A stretch of DNA of 51,762 nt from Pseudomonadota bacterium (GTDB lineage: Bacteria > Myxococcota_A > UBA796 > GCA-2862545): the NCBI GenBank assembly GCA_005776945.1, contig SXOB01000091.1, positions 1 to 51,762 on the forward strand. The letters run 5' to 3'. The notes under the pieces were generated by a model. The model saw only the letters and a list, made by a program, of their open reading frames with translations. It did not search any database and was not told the DNA's origin. Position numbers and translations under genes: made by a program. How positions within the stretch are numbered: the stretch's first letter is position 1; each line of letters opens with the position of its first letter. Of this stretch, positions 33,489 to 40,900 are shown one piece after another.

Positions 33489-34534
33489 GGCGACCTCCAA
33501 GGTAAGCCGTCGATGGCCTTGTCGGCCGACGTGAGGGCCGACTCTATCCAGGTACGTACGTCAGAAACCCCGAGCGGGGTTGGGGACAAGGCGGGCAAGG
33601 GATCGAAGGCCGCGGCGATGATGCCCTGTTCCGACCAATCCAAGGCGGTCGCCGACGCAGCGATGAACCTCATCCGATGGGCCGGCGCCAACGTGTCGAC
33701 TTTGTTCACGATGACGAGCGTTGGCCGCCCAAGCGCGCGGATCCGGGCGAACTCATCGCGCTCGCGCTGCTGGATGCCACCTTGTGCGCTCACGACAAAG
33801 AGGAAGACGTCAATGCAAGCGATCGCTCGCCGCGCCTCCTCGGTCACGCCCTCGTCGACGTCGCCCAAGCCCGGCGCATTGACGACGAAGGTCGCCGGCG
33901 TGTCGGGCAAACGCCAGACCTCGGCTCTACGGGTACTGCCCGCCACCGGGGAGACGTTGCCGGTATCGACGCCAAACAGCGCCCGAAGGGCCGCGTCTTT
34001 CCCCGCCGATGGGGGCCCCATCACCCCGATCGTCACGCGGTGCCTGAGCGATGCGCGCAGACCGGCGACGGCCACGACCGCAGCGGTGAATCGACCATCA
34101 TCGGGCCGACCCAGCCAGTAGCTGGCCAACGCCATCCACAGCGGTCCCAACAGCGGCCCCGTCACCAACACAGCGGCCACTGCGGGCGCGAATCGCCATC
34201 CGGCAGGCAAGGCGACGTCTGGCCCCGAGGCCTCAGCAGCCAACGCGGCCACGCTCCGCTCGTCTTCCTCCACATCGCCCGACGACGTGGAGCCAAGGCG
34301 CCCCAACAGCTCAGCGACAGCCTCTCGCCAGGGAGGGCCATCCCCGCTTCGAAATGTGGCATTCGCGAGCAAGTGCCCACCCGATCGCCGCAACGTCTTG
34401 GCGAGGATCGCGGCCCAATCGGCGCCGGGCGCGGGCGCGACCCGCAGCAAGGTCGACAAGTCCGTCAACTCGCCGGGGTGGCATCGCGCGAGCAGGGGGT
34501 CGAGGTCGGGGTCTACGGACGACGTTGGCGCCAC
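33485..34534 (-). CDS. YaaW-like N-terminal domain fused to atypical Era-like GTPase
   Basis: A 349-residue protein from GTG 34534 (GAGG seven bases upstream), overlapping the upstream GTPase gene by 22 bases. Residues 12-85 (LLARCHPGELTDLSTLL, SGGHLLANATFRSGDG, WREAVAELLGRL) resemble the YaaW/UPF0174 (DUF3944-like) pattern. A hydrophobic stretch follows at about 118-142, then a G domain: G1 GPPSAGKD 173-180, G3 NAPGLGD 219-225, G4 NKVD 277-280. G1 has Asp180 where Ser/Thr is normal, and G3 has Asn219 where Asp is normal. Both changes also occur in its neighbour. Probably membrane-associated; function unknown. Confidence 0.75.
   Translation of the reverse strand: MAPTSSVDPDLDPLLARCHPGELTDLSTLLRVAPAPGADWAAILAKTLRRSGGHLLANATFRSGDGPPWREAVAELLGRLGSTSSGDVEEDERSVAALAAEASGPDVALPAGWRFAPAVAAVLVTGPLLGPLWMALASYWLGRPDDGRFTAAVVAVAGLRASLRHRVTIGVMGPPSAGKDAALRALFGVDTGNVSPVAGSTRRAEVWRLPDTPATFVVNAPGLGDVDEGVTEEARRAIACIDVFLFVVSAQGGIQQRERDEFARIRALGRPTLVIVNKVDTLAPAHRMRFIAASATALDWSEQGIIAAAFDPLPALSPTPLGVSDVRTWIESALTSADKAIDGLPWRSP
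33494..33498 (-). promoter_or_regulatory. Shine-Dalgarno deciding a CTG start
   Basis: GGAGG (33498-33494, minus strand), a five-base spacer, then CTGA, where CTG is the oxidoreductase start and TGA the GTPase stop. The arrangement equals the ATGA and GTGA junctions elsewhere in the window. Confidence 0.65.
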
Positions 34535-35583
34535 GACTCGGCCTCAGCGTCGAACACGTCGCGCAGTTCGGGACCCGAGATCTGGCCGTTGCGGGCCATA
34601 TACGCGATGGCGGCCATCCCGACGCCCCATGTCGTCGCCCCGGCGATGCTTGCGCCAAGCGCGCTCGCTGCGATCGTCGCGATTTGACCCCCGGGGACAT
34701 AGCCGGCGACCTTCGCAGCCTCGATGGCCCACTTCACGAAGCCCCGCCCCGCCGCCGCCAGCACCTCGCCAAGGATGAAGACGGCGACGTCGCGGTCGAC
34801 GGGGTGACGGTGGACGGCGGCGATGTCCAAGATCAACTTGACCTGGATGGCGGTCACCGCGGCGGCGTCGACGCCCGGAAGTGGGACGGCGCCCGCGGCA
34901 GCCGCTTGTTTGGCCGCGCGCGCCACAACGCCACGACAGGCAGCCGCCTTGTCGCGCAACTGTCGCGCAACGAGAAGCCCCTTTCCTTGATCGGCGAGGC
35001 GGTCGTGCAGCCACGCGGCGACCCGATCGATGCCGACGGGGGCATCGGCCAGGGCCGGATGGGGGTCAAAGGCCACGACGGCCGCGTCGTCGGGGGACAC
35101 ATCGAGTTGCCGCAACGTCGCAGCGACGAAGTCGTCGCGTTCGTTCGGGCGGATGAGATCGATCTTGTTGACGGCGACCAGGATGGGGCGCCCAAGCCGG
35201 CGAAGGGCAATGAGGTCGCTCCGCTCGTCGGCCGTTGCGCCACCGTCGGCGTTCAGCACATAGACGAAGGCATCGACGCGGTCGAGGATGGCACGAGCGG
35301 AGGCGTCGACTTCCTTGCGGACGTCGCCGAAGCCCGGCGTATTGACCACGAGGACCTGGCCGTTGATGTCTAGGGCCGCCACCCGCACGCGGTCGGTGCT
35401 CCCAGGCACCGGGTCGATCTGCCCAAAGTCGAGCCCGAACAGGGCACGAATCCCGCTGTCCTTCCCCGAAGAGGCCGACCCGACAAACGCGATGGCCACC
35501 GTCTGCTCAAGGGCCGCGGCGACGTCGCGCGAGGCCAACTCCCAGCCCGGCGCCACGGCCACAGCCATCGGGAGCTCGCTCAC
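34513..35583 (-). CDS. Atypical Era-like GTPase with hydrophobic C-terminal domain
   Basis: A 356-residue GTPase from GTG 35583, overlapping the EVE gene stop (GTGA). G1 GSASSGKDS at 35-43 has Asp42 directly after the P-loop Lys; the candidate G2 is GST near 61-63; G3 is NTPGFGD at 81-87 with Asn81 in place of Asp; G4 is NKID at 139-142. The C-terminal 120 residues are Ala/Gly-rich helices (IATIAASALGASIAGATTWGVG) like the DUF697 membrane-associated domain of YcjF/YcjX-type GTPases. It is a paralogue-like partner of the next gene. It may form a hetero-oligomeric membrane GTPase with it (inference). Confidence 0.82.
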   Translation of the reverse strand: MSELPMAVAVAPGWELASRDVAAALEQTVAIAFVGSASSGKDSGIRALFGLDFGQIDPVPGSTDRVRVAALDINGQVLVVNTPGFGDVRKEVDASARAILDRVDAFVYVLNADGGATADERSDLIALRRLGRPILVAVNKIDLIRPNERDDFVAATLRQLDVSPDDAAVVAFDPHPALADAPVGIDRVAAWLHDRLADQGKGLLVARQLRDKAAACRGVVARAAKQAAAAGAVPLPGVDAAAVTAIQVKLILDIAAVHRHPVDRDVAVFILGEVLAAAGRGFVKWAIEAAKVAGYVPGGQIATIAASALGASIAGATTWGVGMAAIAYMARNGQISGPELRDVFDAEAESWRQRRP

Positions 35584-36038
35584 GACTGCCGCCCAAGCGC
35601 CACGATGTGGTCGAAGTGCGCGTCGCTCACCCCGCAGACCGACAAACGGGACCCCTTCCGGGCCACCTCGATCCCCTCCAACTGGGGATCTGCCTTGATT
35701 TCGGCCAACGCAACGACGCGGGAAAAGCGCTCGACGAACCCCACAGTCACCCACGACCAACGGCTTCCGTCCGGAGGCGCGGTCTCGTCGTAGTAGTCGC
35801 TCGCTTGGTCGAACTGGGTGGGGTCGGGAGACGCCGTCGACACGACGCGGCCGACCCCCGCAACGCCGCTAGGGACGGCGTTGCTGTGGTAAAACAACAC
35901 GAGGTCGCCGACCTGCATCGCACGCAAGAAGTTGCGTGCCGTGAAGTTGCGGACGCCTTCCCAAGTCGTCGAGTTGTCGCGCTCGAGGTCGTCAATCCCG
36001 TAGACGTCGGGCTCAGACTTAGCGAGCCACCGGGCCAT
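35580..36038 (-). CDS. EVE-domain protein (DUF55)
   Basis: A 152-residue single EVE domain. ATG 36038 has GAGG five bases upstream; two GTG codons just before it are less likely. ARWLAKSEPDVYGIDDLERD, TTWEGVRNFTARNFLRAMQVGD, LFYHSNAVPSGVAGVGRVVS and DPTQFDQASDYYDETAP are the ordered EVE/thymocyte-nuclear-protein-1 signatures. The aromatic pocket of this fold binds modified bases in DNA or RNA. Bacterial single-domain members are uncharacterised and often lie beside translation or respiration genes; fused ones occur in McrB-like restriction systems. Here it is translationally coupled to two GTPases. Confidence 0.93.
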   Translation of the reverse strand: MARWLAKSEPDVYGIDDLERDNSTTWEGVRNFTARNFLRAMQVGDLVLFYHSNAVPSGVAGVGRVVSTASPDPTQFDQASDYYDETAPPDGSRWSWVTVGFVERFSRVVALAEIKADPQLEGIEVARKGSRLSVCGVSDAHFDHIVALGRQS

Positions 36039-36082
36039 CACCACCTCGGCGACCCCCTACTGGGGCGGCGCCCGGCGGGCCA

Positions 36083-36493
36083 TCAGGGCTCGACGACAGG
36101 GCTTGCTTCGGCACCCGTTCCCACCTGCACCACCGCTTGCCAGGCCGGCGCGGCCAACGGATCGGTCACATCGAAGAGGGCGACGCCATCGAGATCGGAC
36201 ACGGCAGTCGCGACGACGACGGGCGACGTGAGGCCCAGACAAGGGCCGCCGAGAACCTTTGGACACGGACCGACGCCCACGTCGCCGTTGATCATGGCCA
36301 CCTTGGCGCCACCGCCGGCATTGGACACGCGCAGCAACGTACCGTCCGCGTTGACGACCGCTTCGAGGAGAACGCCGACGGGCAGCGAGGCGACGACGCG
36401 GTCCTCTGGAGCCGCGGAGTCCTCGGGGAAGAGCACGAGGGCGTCGGTCTCCGGCGCACATGCAGCCAAGAGCACAAAGGGGATGAAGCGCAC
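36083..36493 (-). CDS. Small lipoprotein, unknown function
   Basis: A 136-residue protein. GTG 36493 has GAGG five bases upstream. MRFIPFVLLAAC has Cys12 after a standard lipobox and one Arg in the n-region. The mature part has beta strands with LVIVP-type repeats (LRVSNAGGGAKVAMINGD, VSDLDGVALFDVTDP) that recall a fragment of a propeller. It lies 44 bp upstream of the EVE gene on the same strand and may head that operon. Family not recognised. Confidence 0.7.
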   Translation of the reverse strand: MRFIPFVLLAACAPETDALVLFPEDSAAPEDRVVASLPVGVLLEAVVNADGTLLRVSNAGGGAKVAMINGDVGVGPCPKVLGGPCLGLTSPVVVATAVSDLDGVALFDVTDPLAAPAWQAVVQVGTGAEASPVVEP

Positions 36494-36581
36494 GGGAACC
36501 TCTCACCCTCTTCGTCGGATCACTGCGCTCTGCGGTTGAGGCCGCGGGCCGCCCCGGGTAGCGGCAGTACCCGGAGGAACT

Positions 36582-37403
36582 ATGCCCTTGTCCGCCCCGA
36601 CCCCCCTTCCCTTCGGCCGCGTCACCTGGCAGGCCGGCGACGGCGTGGCCCTACTCACGCTACAGAACCCGCCCGCAAATGGCTACTCCCACGAGATGAT
36701 GCGGGATCTGGACGAGGCCGTCGTCCGGGCCCGATTCGACGAAAGCGTGCATTGCATCATCATCGCAGGGGCCGGGGAACGGTTTTTCTGTGCGGGCGCC
36801 GACATCGCGATGCTCCATACGGTCACGCCAACCTTCAAGTACAACTTCTGCCTTCACGCCAACGAGACGCTGCTTCGCCTGGAGCACACGCCCAAACTGG
36901 TGATCGCAGCACTAGGCGGCCATTGCGTTGGCGGGGGGCTCGAAATTGCCCTCGCATGCGATCTGCGCATTGCGCGCCGGGGCTCGGGGAAAACGGGCCT
37001 TCCCGAGGTTGCGTTGGGGGTGCTGCCCGGAACGGGCGGTACCCAGAGGCTCGTCCGCCAGGTTGGCAAGGCGCGTGCGATCGACTGGATGACGAGCGGG
37101 CGCCTGTTTGACTACGATGAGGCCCTTGCTGTCGGACTCGTCGACCGGGTATTCGATGCCTCCGACGACGCCTCATTCATGGTCGCCGTCCTTGAGGCCG
37201 CCGCAGCCTACGTGCCGCCCAAACGGGCGTCGCTCGCCGTGGGGTTGATCAAGCGCGCCGCCCAATCGGGTGCCGACCTGCCGTTGGAGTCCGGCCTCGC
37301 GTTGGAGCGCGAATTTCAAGCGCGGCTTTTTGCGTCCGACGATTGCAAGGAGGGTCTCGCCGCCTACGTCGGCAAGAGGACCCCGACGTTCACGGGACGT
37401 TGA
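36582..37403 (+). CDS. Enoyl-CoA hydratase/isomerase family protein
   Basis: A 273-residue crotonase-fold protein. ATG 36582 follows CGGAGG with a five-base gap. The oxyanion segment is RFFCAGADIAML, and GGHCVGGGLEIALACDLRI and KTGLPEVALGVLPGTGG carry the two Glu residues of active hydratases. NPPANGYSHEMM replaces the common NPPVNALS start. The length and C-terminus FTGR match the other crotonase at 3446-4222, but the sequence is distinct. It stands alone, divergent from the small lipoprotein. The substrate could be an aromatic or unsaturated acyl-CoA. The last 14 bases overlap the converging membrane-protein gene. Confidence 0.9.
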   Translation: MPLSAPTPLPFGRVTWQAGDGVALLTLQNPPANGYSHEMMRDLDEAVVRARFDESVHCIIIAGAGERFFCAGADIAMLHTVTPTFKYNFCLHANETLLRLEHTPKLVIAALGGHCVGGGLEIALACDLRIARRGSGKTGLPEVALGVLPGTGGTQRLVRQVGKARAIDWMTSGRLFDYDEALAVGLVDRVFDASDDASFMVAVLEAAAAYVPPKRASLAVGLIKRAAQSGADLPLESGLALEREFQARLFASDDCKEGLAAYVGKRTPTFTGR

Positions 37404-38103
37404 CCGCACCCATCTCGGCCCGGCGTACTGCCCGCAGCGCTTCCTCTACGCGCCTCAGCCGCGGATCGGGAACCCGACCGTCGCCGTTCCAACGCGCGAT
37501 CAGGCCGTCGGCGAGCTGGATGGCGGCGTCCCTTCGCTCGGCCTCCATTGCGCCTCGGTAGTCGTCGAGAAGGGCCTCGAGTGGCGTTGTTCCAGCCTTC
37601 GGGCCGTCGAGCGTCCGCACGAGATCTTCGGCGGAGGACAACTCCGCCGCCAGCGCGCCGTGGGCCGCCAGCCGTCGCGCTTCAGCCGCATCGGGACCTG
37701 TAACGACGAGGCCCATTTCCACGGCCACGGCGAGGCCGAGGCCCGCAGCGATGGCCGAGAACCCCATCGCCATGAACAGCCCGGGCCGTAGGTCCCGCGC
37801 TTTGCGTGGTGCATGTGGGCGCTCGCGGTTCGCTGAGCGGCGGCCCTCAAGGTCCAGCGCAGGTCGATCGGTGTCCACCCGCATCGACGGCGCGGGCATT
37901 CCCAGCTCCTCTCGGAGCGCGTCGAGTTCATCGACGGGAACGTCGGGCACAGCCTTGCTGCGGCCGTCGGACAACTCCCCCCAAAGGCGCTCCTCGGTTG
38001 TCTCAACGACGTGGGCTCGCCCATCGGACAACTCGGGGCCCTCCGCGTCGGCTGCGTCGGCCGAACCCGGCGAGAGGCGCCGCCAGGGGTAGGGAACCGT
38101 CAA
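37390..38103 (-). CDS. Single-pass membrane protein with duplicated ELSDGR motif
   Basis: A 237-residue protein. TTG 38103 follows GGAGG with four bases between, and is preferred to longer readings. An acidic cytoplasmic N-terminal part (1-105) contains ELSDGR twice (24-29 and 43-48); one membrane helix spans about 107-134; the C-terminal outside part (135-237) is helical (AEARRLAAHGALAAELSSAEDL, DDYRGAMEAERRDAAIQLADG), probably a coiled coil. I do not recognise a family. The repeated acidic motif could be a docking or phosphorylation site. It lies 70 bp after the lipoprotein gene on the same strand. Confidence 0.68.
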   Translation of the reverse strand: MTVPYPWRRLSPGSADAADAEGPELSDGRAHVVETTEERLWGELSDGRSKAVPDVPVDELDALREELGMPAPSMRVDTDRPALDLEGRRSANRERPHAPRKARDLRPGLFMAMGFSAIAAGLGLAVAVEMGLVVTGPDAAEARRLAAHGALAAELSSAEDLVRTLDGPKAGTTPLEALLDDYRGAMEAERRDAAIQLADGLIARWNGDGRVPDPRLRRVEEALRAVRRAEMGAVNVP

Positions 38104-38173
38104 CCTTCCTCCGGCGGTAGCGTACCGGGCGGCACGGGGTTCGGCCACTCCGTCGGACGCTTGGAGGCGACGA

Positions 38174-38722
38174 CTACGGGGCTGCGAACGCGAATTCCGC
38201 CCAGACGCCGGTCGAGTCGCGCCAGCGCATCGCTCCTACCCAGTCGCCACCATCCAACCTGCTGTCGATGTCCAGCACATCCCCCTCGACGGACAGCGTC
38301 CCCTCGAGGGTCGCGCTGTCCAATTCGACCGCAAACGACGAGTCAGACTCCTCGCTGGAAAACGCGCTGCCGGTAAACAGCGTCTCCATCCAGCCATCGT
38401 CCGTCGCCACTTCGGCCGCGAAACCGACCTCGTACGTCGGCACACAACCCGCCCCGGTGCCAACGACTCGGACCTCCTGCGACGCTGCAAACGTGAGCCG
38501 GGCGGGATGAACGTCGTCACCCACGATTTCGCCCAGCCATGTCCCCTCGACCGCTGCTGCCAGCGACGCGGCGACCGGGTCCCCCTCGATGTCGTCCATC
38601 ACCATGGCCGAAGACGCCAAACAGTCCGTGGTCGTGTGCGTCACCGCGCTGTCGACTCGTGCGACCGAACCAGCAACGGTCAACTCTTCGGCGGCACACG
38701 CAAGCAAGGCAAGAACGAACAT
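38174..38722 (-). CDS. Lipoprotein of unknown function
   Basis: A 182-residue protein (ATG 38722, GGGG upstream). MFVLALLAC gives Cys9 as lipobox residue. The mature protein is Asp/Glu/Ser/Thr-rich with beta strands (GTWLGEIVGDDVHPARLTF, ATLEGTLSVEGDVLDIDSRL), the look of a small lipocalin-like or beta-sandwich domain. It has three Cys residues in total after processing. No family recognised. It is divergent from the VOC gene across a 154-bp region that contains a possible fold. Confidence 0.7.
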   Translation of the reverse strand: MFVLALLACAAEELTVAGSVARVDSAVTHTTTDCLASSAMVMDDIEGDPVAASLAAAVEGTWLGEIVGDDVHPARLTFAASQEVRVVGTGAGCVPTYEVGFAAEVATDDGWMETLFTGSAFSSEESDSSFAVELDSATLEGTLSVEGDVLDIDSRLDGGDWVGAMRWRDSTGVWAEFAFAAP

Positions 38723-38809
38723 GTCCCCACGCTAGCCGGGGTTGCTGCCTCGCTTGTCACGGATTGTCGCCAAGCGTCACGAAATCCCCCTGTGCTTGAT
38801 CTTCCAAGG

Positions 38810-38854
38810 GTCAGCGTTCCGCGGTTCCACCGCTCGTCCGACGGGACCGCTGAC
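38810..38854. promoter_or_regulatory. Possible folded leader upstream of the VOC gene
   Basis: GTCAGCG (38810-38816) pairs with CGCTGAC (38848-38854), and inside it GCGGTTCC (38821-38828) pairs with GGGACCGC (38843-38850) with one G-T pair. The two helices compete for 38848-38850, so this would be a two-state fold. It lies 22 bases before the ATG, where no good SD is visible. Confidence 0.3.
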
Positions 38855-38876
38855 GCTCTCGGGATAGGCAACGTCT

Positions 38877-39644
38877 ATGCAGCTGCGCAATCTCACGATC
38901 GTCGTCCGGGACTTGGACATCGCCACCCGGCTTTTCAACGCTTTGGGCCACGACGTCGCATCCCAACGGTGGTCGGCGTCGTGGAAGGCGATGTCGCGAG
39001 AGGTGGCCTGCGGGCCGGCGACGATTCATCTCTTGTCGCCCACGTCAGGCGAGGGCGCAGTGGCGCGGCGCCTCGCCCGGCGTGGTCCGGGACTGCACAG
39101 CCTACTGTTCGACGTCGCGGATGCCGTGGGCTTCGCATCGATGTTGCGCGAGCGCGGGGTGGAATCGGCTCCGAATGGCGACCAACTCTGGGTAGATCCG
39201 CGGCAGACCCACGGCGCCCTTCTGGGGTTTGCGTCCGACCTAGGCGATCCCGCCACGGCTAGCGGGCCGCGCTTGGGACACGTCGGTTGGCTGGTCCGCG
39301 ACATCGACGAGGCGCGCGAATTCCTCAGCCGCGTCGGCTTCCCCACCCATCCCGCCACGCTTGACGACGAGGTCGACGCGCTGTTTGCGCGCATCGACAC
39401 CGTTCCCGTTGCCGTCTTGCTCATTTCACCGGCCTTCGGCGGGCCGTTCGCCCGGGATCTTGAAGCGCGGGGCGTAGGCCTTCATCACATCCAGTTCGAA
39501 GTGCCCCAACTCGAACCCGTCGTGCAGAGCTTGCGGCAAGCAGGGTTCGAGATGACCCCTTCGGCGCCTACGGGCCCAGTGGGCCGGCGACGCTGGTTCG
39601 TGAGCCCCAAGGACCTTGGTTTCCTCGTCGAATTGGTCGGTTGA
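38877..39644 (+). CDS. Double VOC (glyoxalase-fold) protein, methylmalonyl-CoA epimerase-like
   Basis: A 255-residue protein with two VOC domains. The first (1-125) begins LRNLTIVVRDLDIATRLF; the second (130-255) begins RLGHVGWLVRDIDEAREFL and contains GLHHIQFEVPQLEPVV and a final LGFLVELV. The second half closely follows the methylmalonyl-CoA epimerase pattern, with His and terminal Glu as candidate metal ligands. The first lacks the usual His at its start (Asn instead). Epimerase, lyase or dioxygenase activity cannot be decided. The gene is 3 bp from the GT87-like gene, so the two are co-transcribed. Confidence 0.8.
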   Translation: MQLRNLTIVVRDLDIATRLFNALGHDVASQRWSASWKAMSREVACGPATIHLLSPTSGEGAVARRLARRGPGLHSLLFDVADAVGFASMLRERGVESAPNGDQLWVDPRQTHGALLGFASDLGDPATASGPRLGHVGWLVRDIDEAREFLSRVGFPTHPATLDDEVDALFARIDTVPVAVLLISPAFGGPFARDLEARGVGLHHIQFEVPQLEPVVQSLRQAGFEMTPSAPTGPVGRRRWFVSPKDLGFLVELVG

Positions 39645-39647
39645 CCG

Positions 39648-40892
39648 GTGTGGAGCCGCTGGCTCGACGTGGAGCGGACGACGGTCCTCCCGCGCTTGCT
39701 CGCCGCCATGGCCTTGCTCGGCTGGCTGCTCTCCCAAGCCATGGGACCTGGCGCCTTCGACGTCTCGGGTGAGCCGGTCGGAGCTGACTTTCTCGCTCTG
39801 TGGACGGGTGCACGCCTCGCGTTGACGGGAAACGACCCGCTGGATTTCGCGGCACAACATGCGTTGCAGGTCGCCGAGTTGGGACCGGCCGTTCGGCTCC
39901 ACGCCTGGGTGAGCCCGCCGTGGACGGCGGTCCTGCTCTCACCCTGGGCTGCGCTCCCCTACCTGACGGCGCTGGCCGCCTGGTGGGGGGCGACCTTCCT
40001 CGCCTGGTTGCTTTCCCTTCGAGCGCTTTCGCGAGACTTGAATCCGGGACGTGGGCCGGAGGGCATTACCCTGGCGCTCTGTTTCTTCCCGACCCTCGCG
40101 GCGGGGTTTTACGGCCAAGCGACACCGTTGTGGACGGCACTCATCGCGGTCGGCGTCGTGCTCTGGCGGCGCAGCCGGAGCTTTGCCGCAGGCCTCGTGC
40201 TCGCCACCCTCGTCCTCAAACCGCAGTTGCTCCTGCCGGCCGTCGCTTGGGGCCTAGGGCGCCGAGACCTTCCCCTCCTCGGTGGGCTGACCGTCGGGTG
40301 CGCCCTTTGGATTGGGATCTCGGAGTTGTTGGTTCCGGGCGGCACGGTGAATTGGTTGGAGCGCGTCCCCGACATCGCGGCCATGCTCCGGTCTGATGCC
40401 TACCCGGTGTGGGGCCACGTCAGCGCGCTGGGATGGTGGACCAACCCGCTTCATGGTCTGGCGCCTTCGCTCGTCGATCCACTGGTGACCGCCACGGGTT
40501 TGGGGCTCGCGGGAGCGTCCACCTGGCTCGCGATGCGCGCTGGCGACGACCGCAGGTCAGCCCAAAGTGATCGGCACTTCGCGGCGGCCCTCGCCGTCGG
40601 GCTCATGGCCCTGCCCCATCTGTACTTGTACGACCTTGGCATCCTCGTCGTCCCCTTGGCCCTTGCGGCAAATGGGACCGCCAGCCATCGGGATCGGCCC
40701 CTCGACGGCGGGCGGTTTCTGGTGGCGACCGCAGCCCTCTGGTTGGCGACATTCGCAGGACCCTATGTGACGCTGGCCATGGACGGTGCTTCGCGGGCCT
40801 GGTTCGGATTCCCCGCGGCGCTGTGTGTGGTCTTTCCTGTGGTCCTCGGATGGGCGTGGGTCGCGGTCACGCCAAGTCAGGCCGAACGTTAG
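39648..40892 (+). CDS. GT87 (DUF2029)-like membrane glycosyltransferase
   Basis: A 414-residue polytopic membrane protein (GTG 39648, weak SD) with about ten hydrophobic segments. The first outer loop has GADFLALWTGARLALTGNDPLDF. The D-F-x-x-x-W/Y and A-x-x-G-x-P pattern is that of the GT87 polyprenyl-phosphate-mannose-type mannosyltransferases and DUF2029. LHAWVSPPWTAVLLSPWAALPY and FYGQATPLWTALIAVGVVL (the G-Q-x-x-P/L box) fit as well. It would add sugars to lipid or glycan acceptors outside the membrane. The gene is followed 8 bp later by aminopeptidase P. Confidence 0.83.
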   Translation: MWSRWLDVERTTVLPRLLAAMALLGWLLSQAMGPGAFDVSGEPVGADFLALWTGARLALTGNDPLDFAAQHALQVAELGPAVRLHAWVSPPWTAVLLSPWAALPYLTALAAWWGATFLAWLLSLRALSRDLNPGRGPEGITLALCFFPTLAAGFYGQATPLWTALIAVGVVLWRRSRSFAAGLVLATLVLKPQLLLPAVAWGLGRRDLPLLGGLTVGCALWIGISELLVPGGTVNWLERVPDIAAMLRSDAYPVWGHVSALGWWTNPLHGLAPSLVDPLVTATGLGLAGASTWLAMRAGDDRRSAQSDRHFAAALAVGLMALPHLYLYDLGILVVPLALAANGTASHRDRPLDGGRFLVATAALWLATFAGPYVTLAMDGASRAWFGFPAALCVVFPVVLGWAWVAVTPSQAER

Positions 40893-40900
40893 CGGCCACC

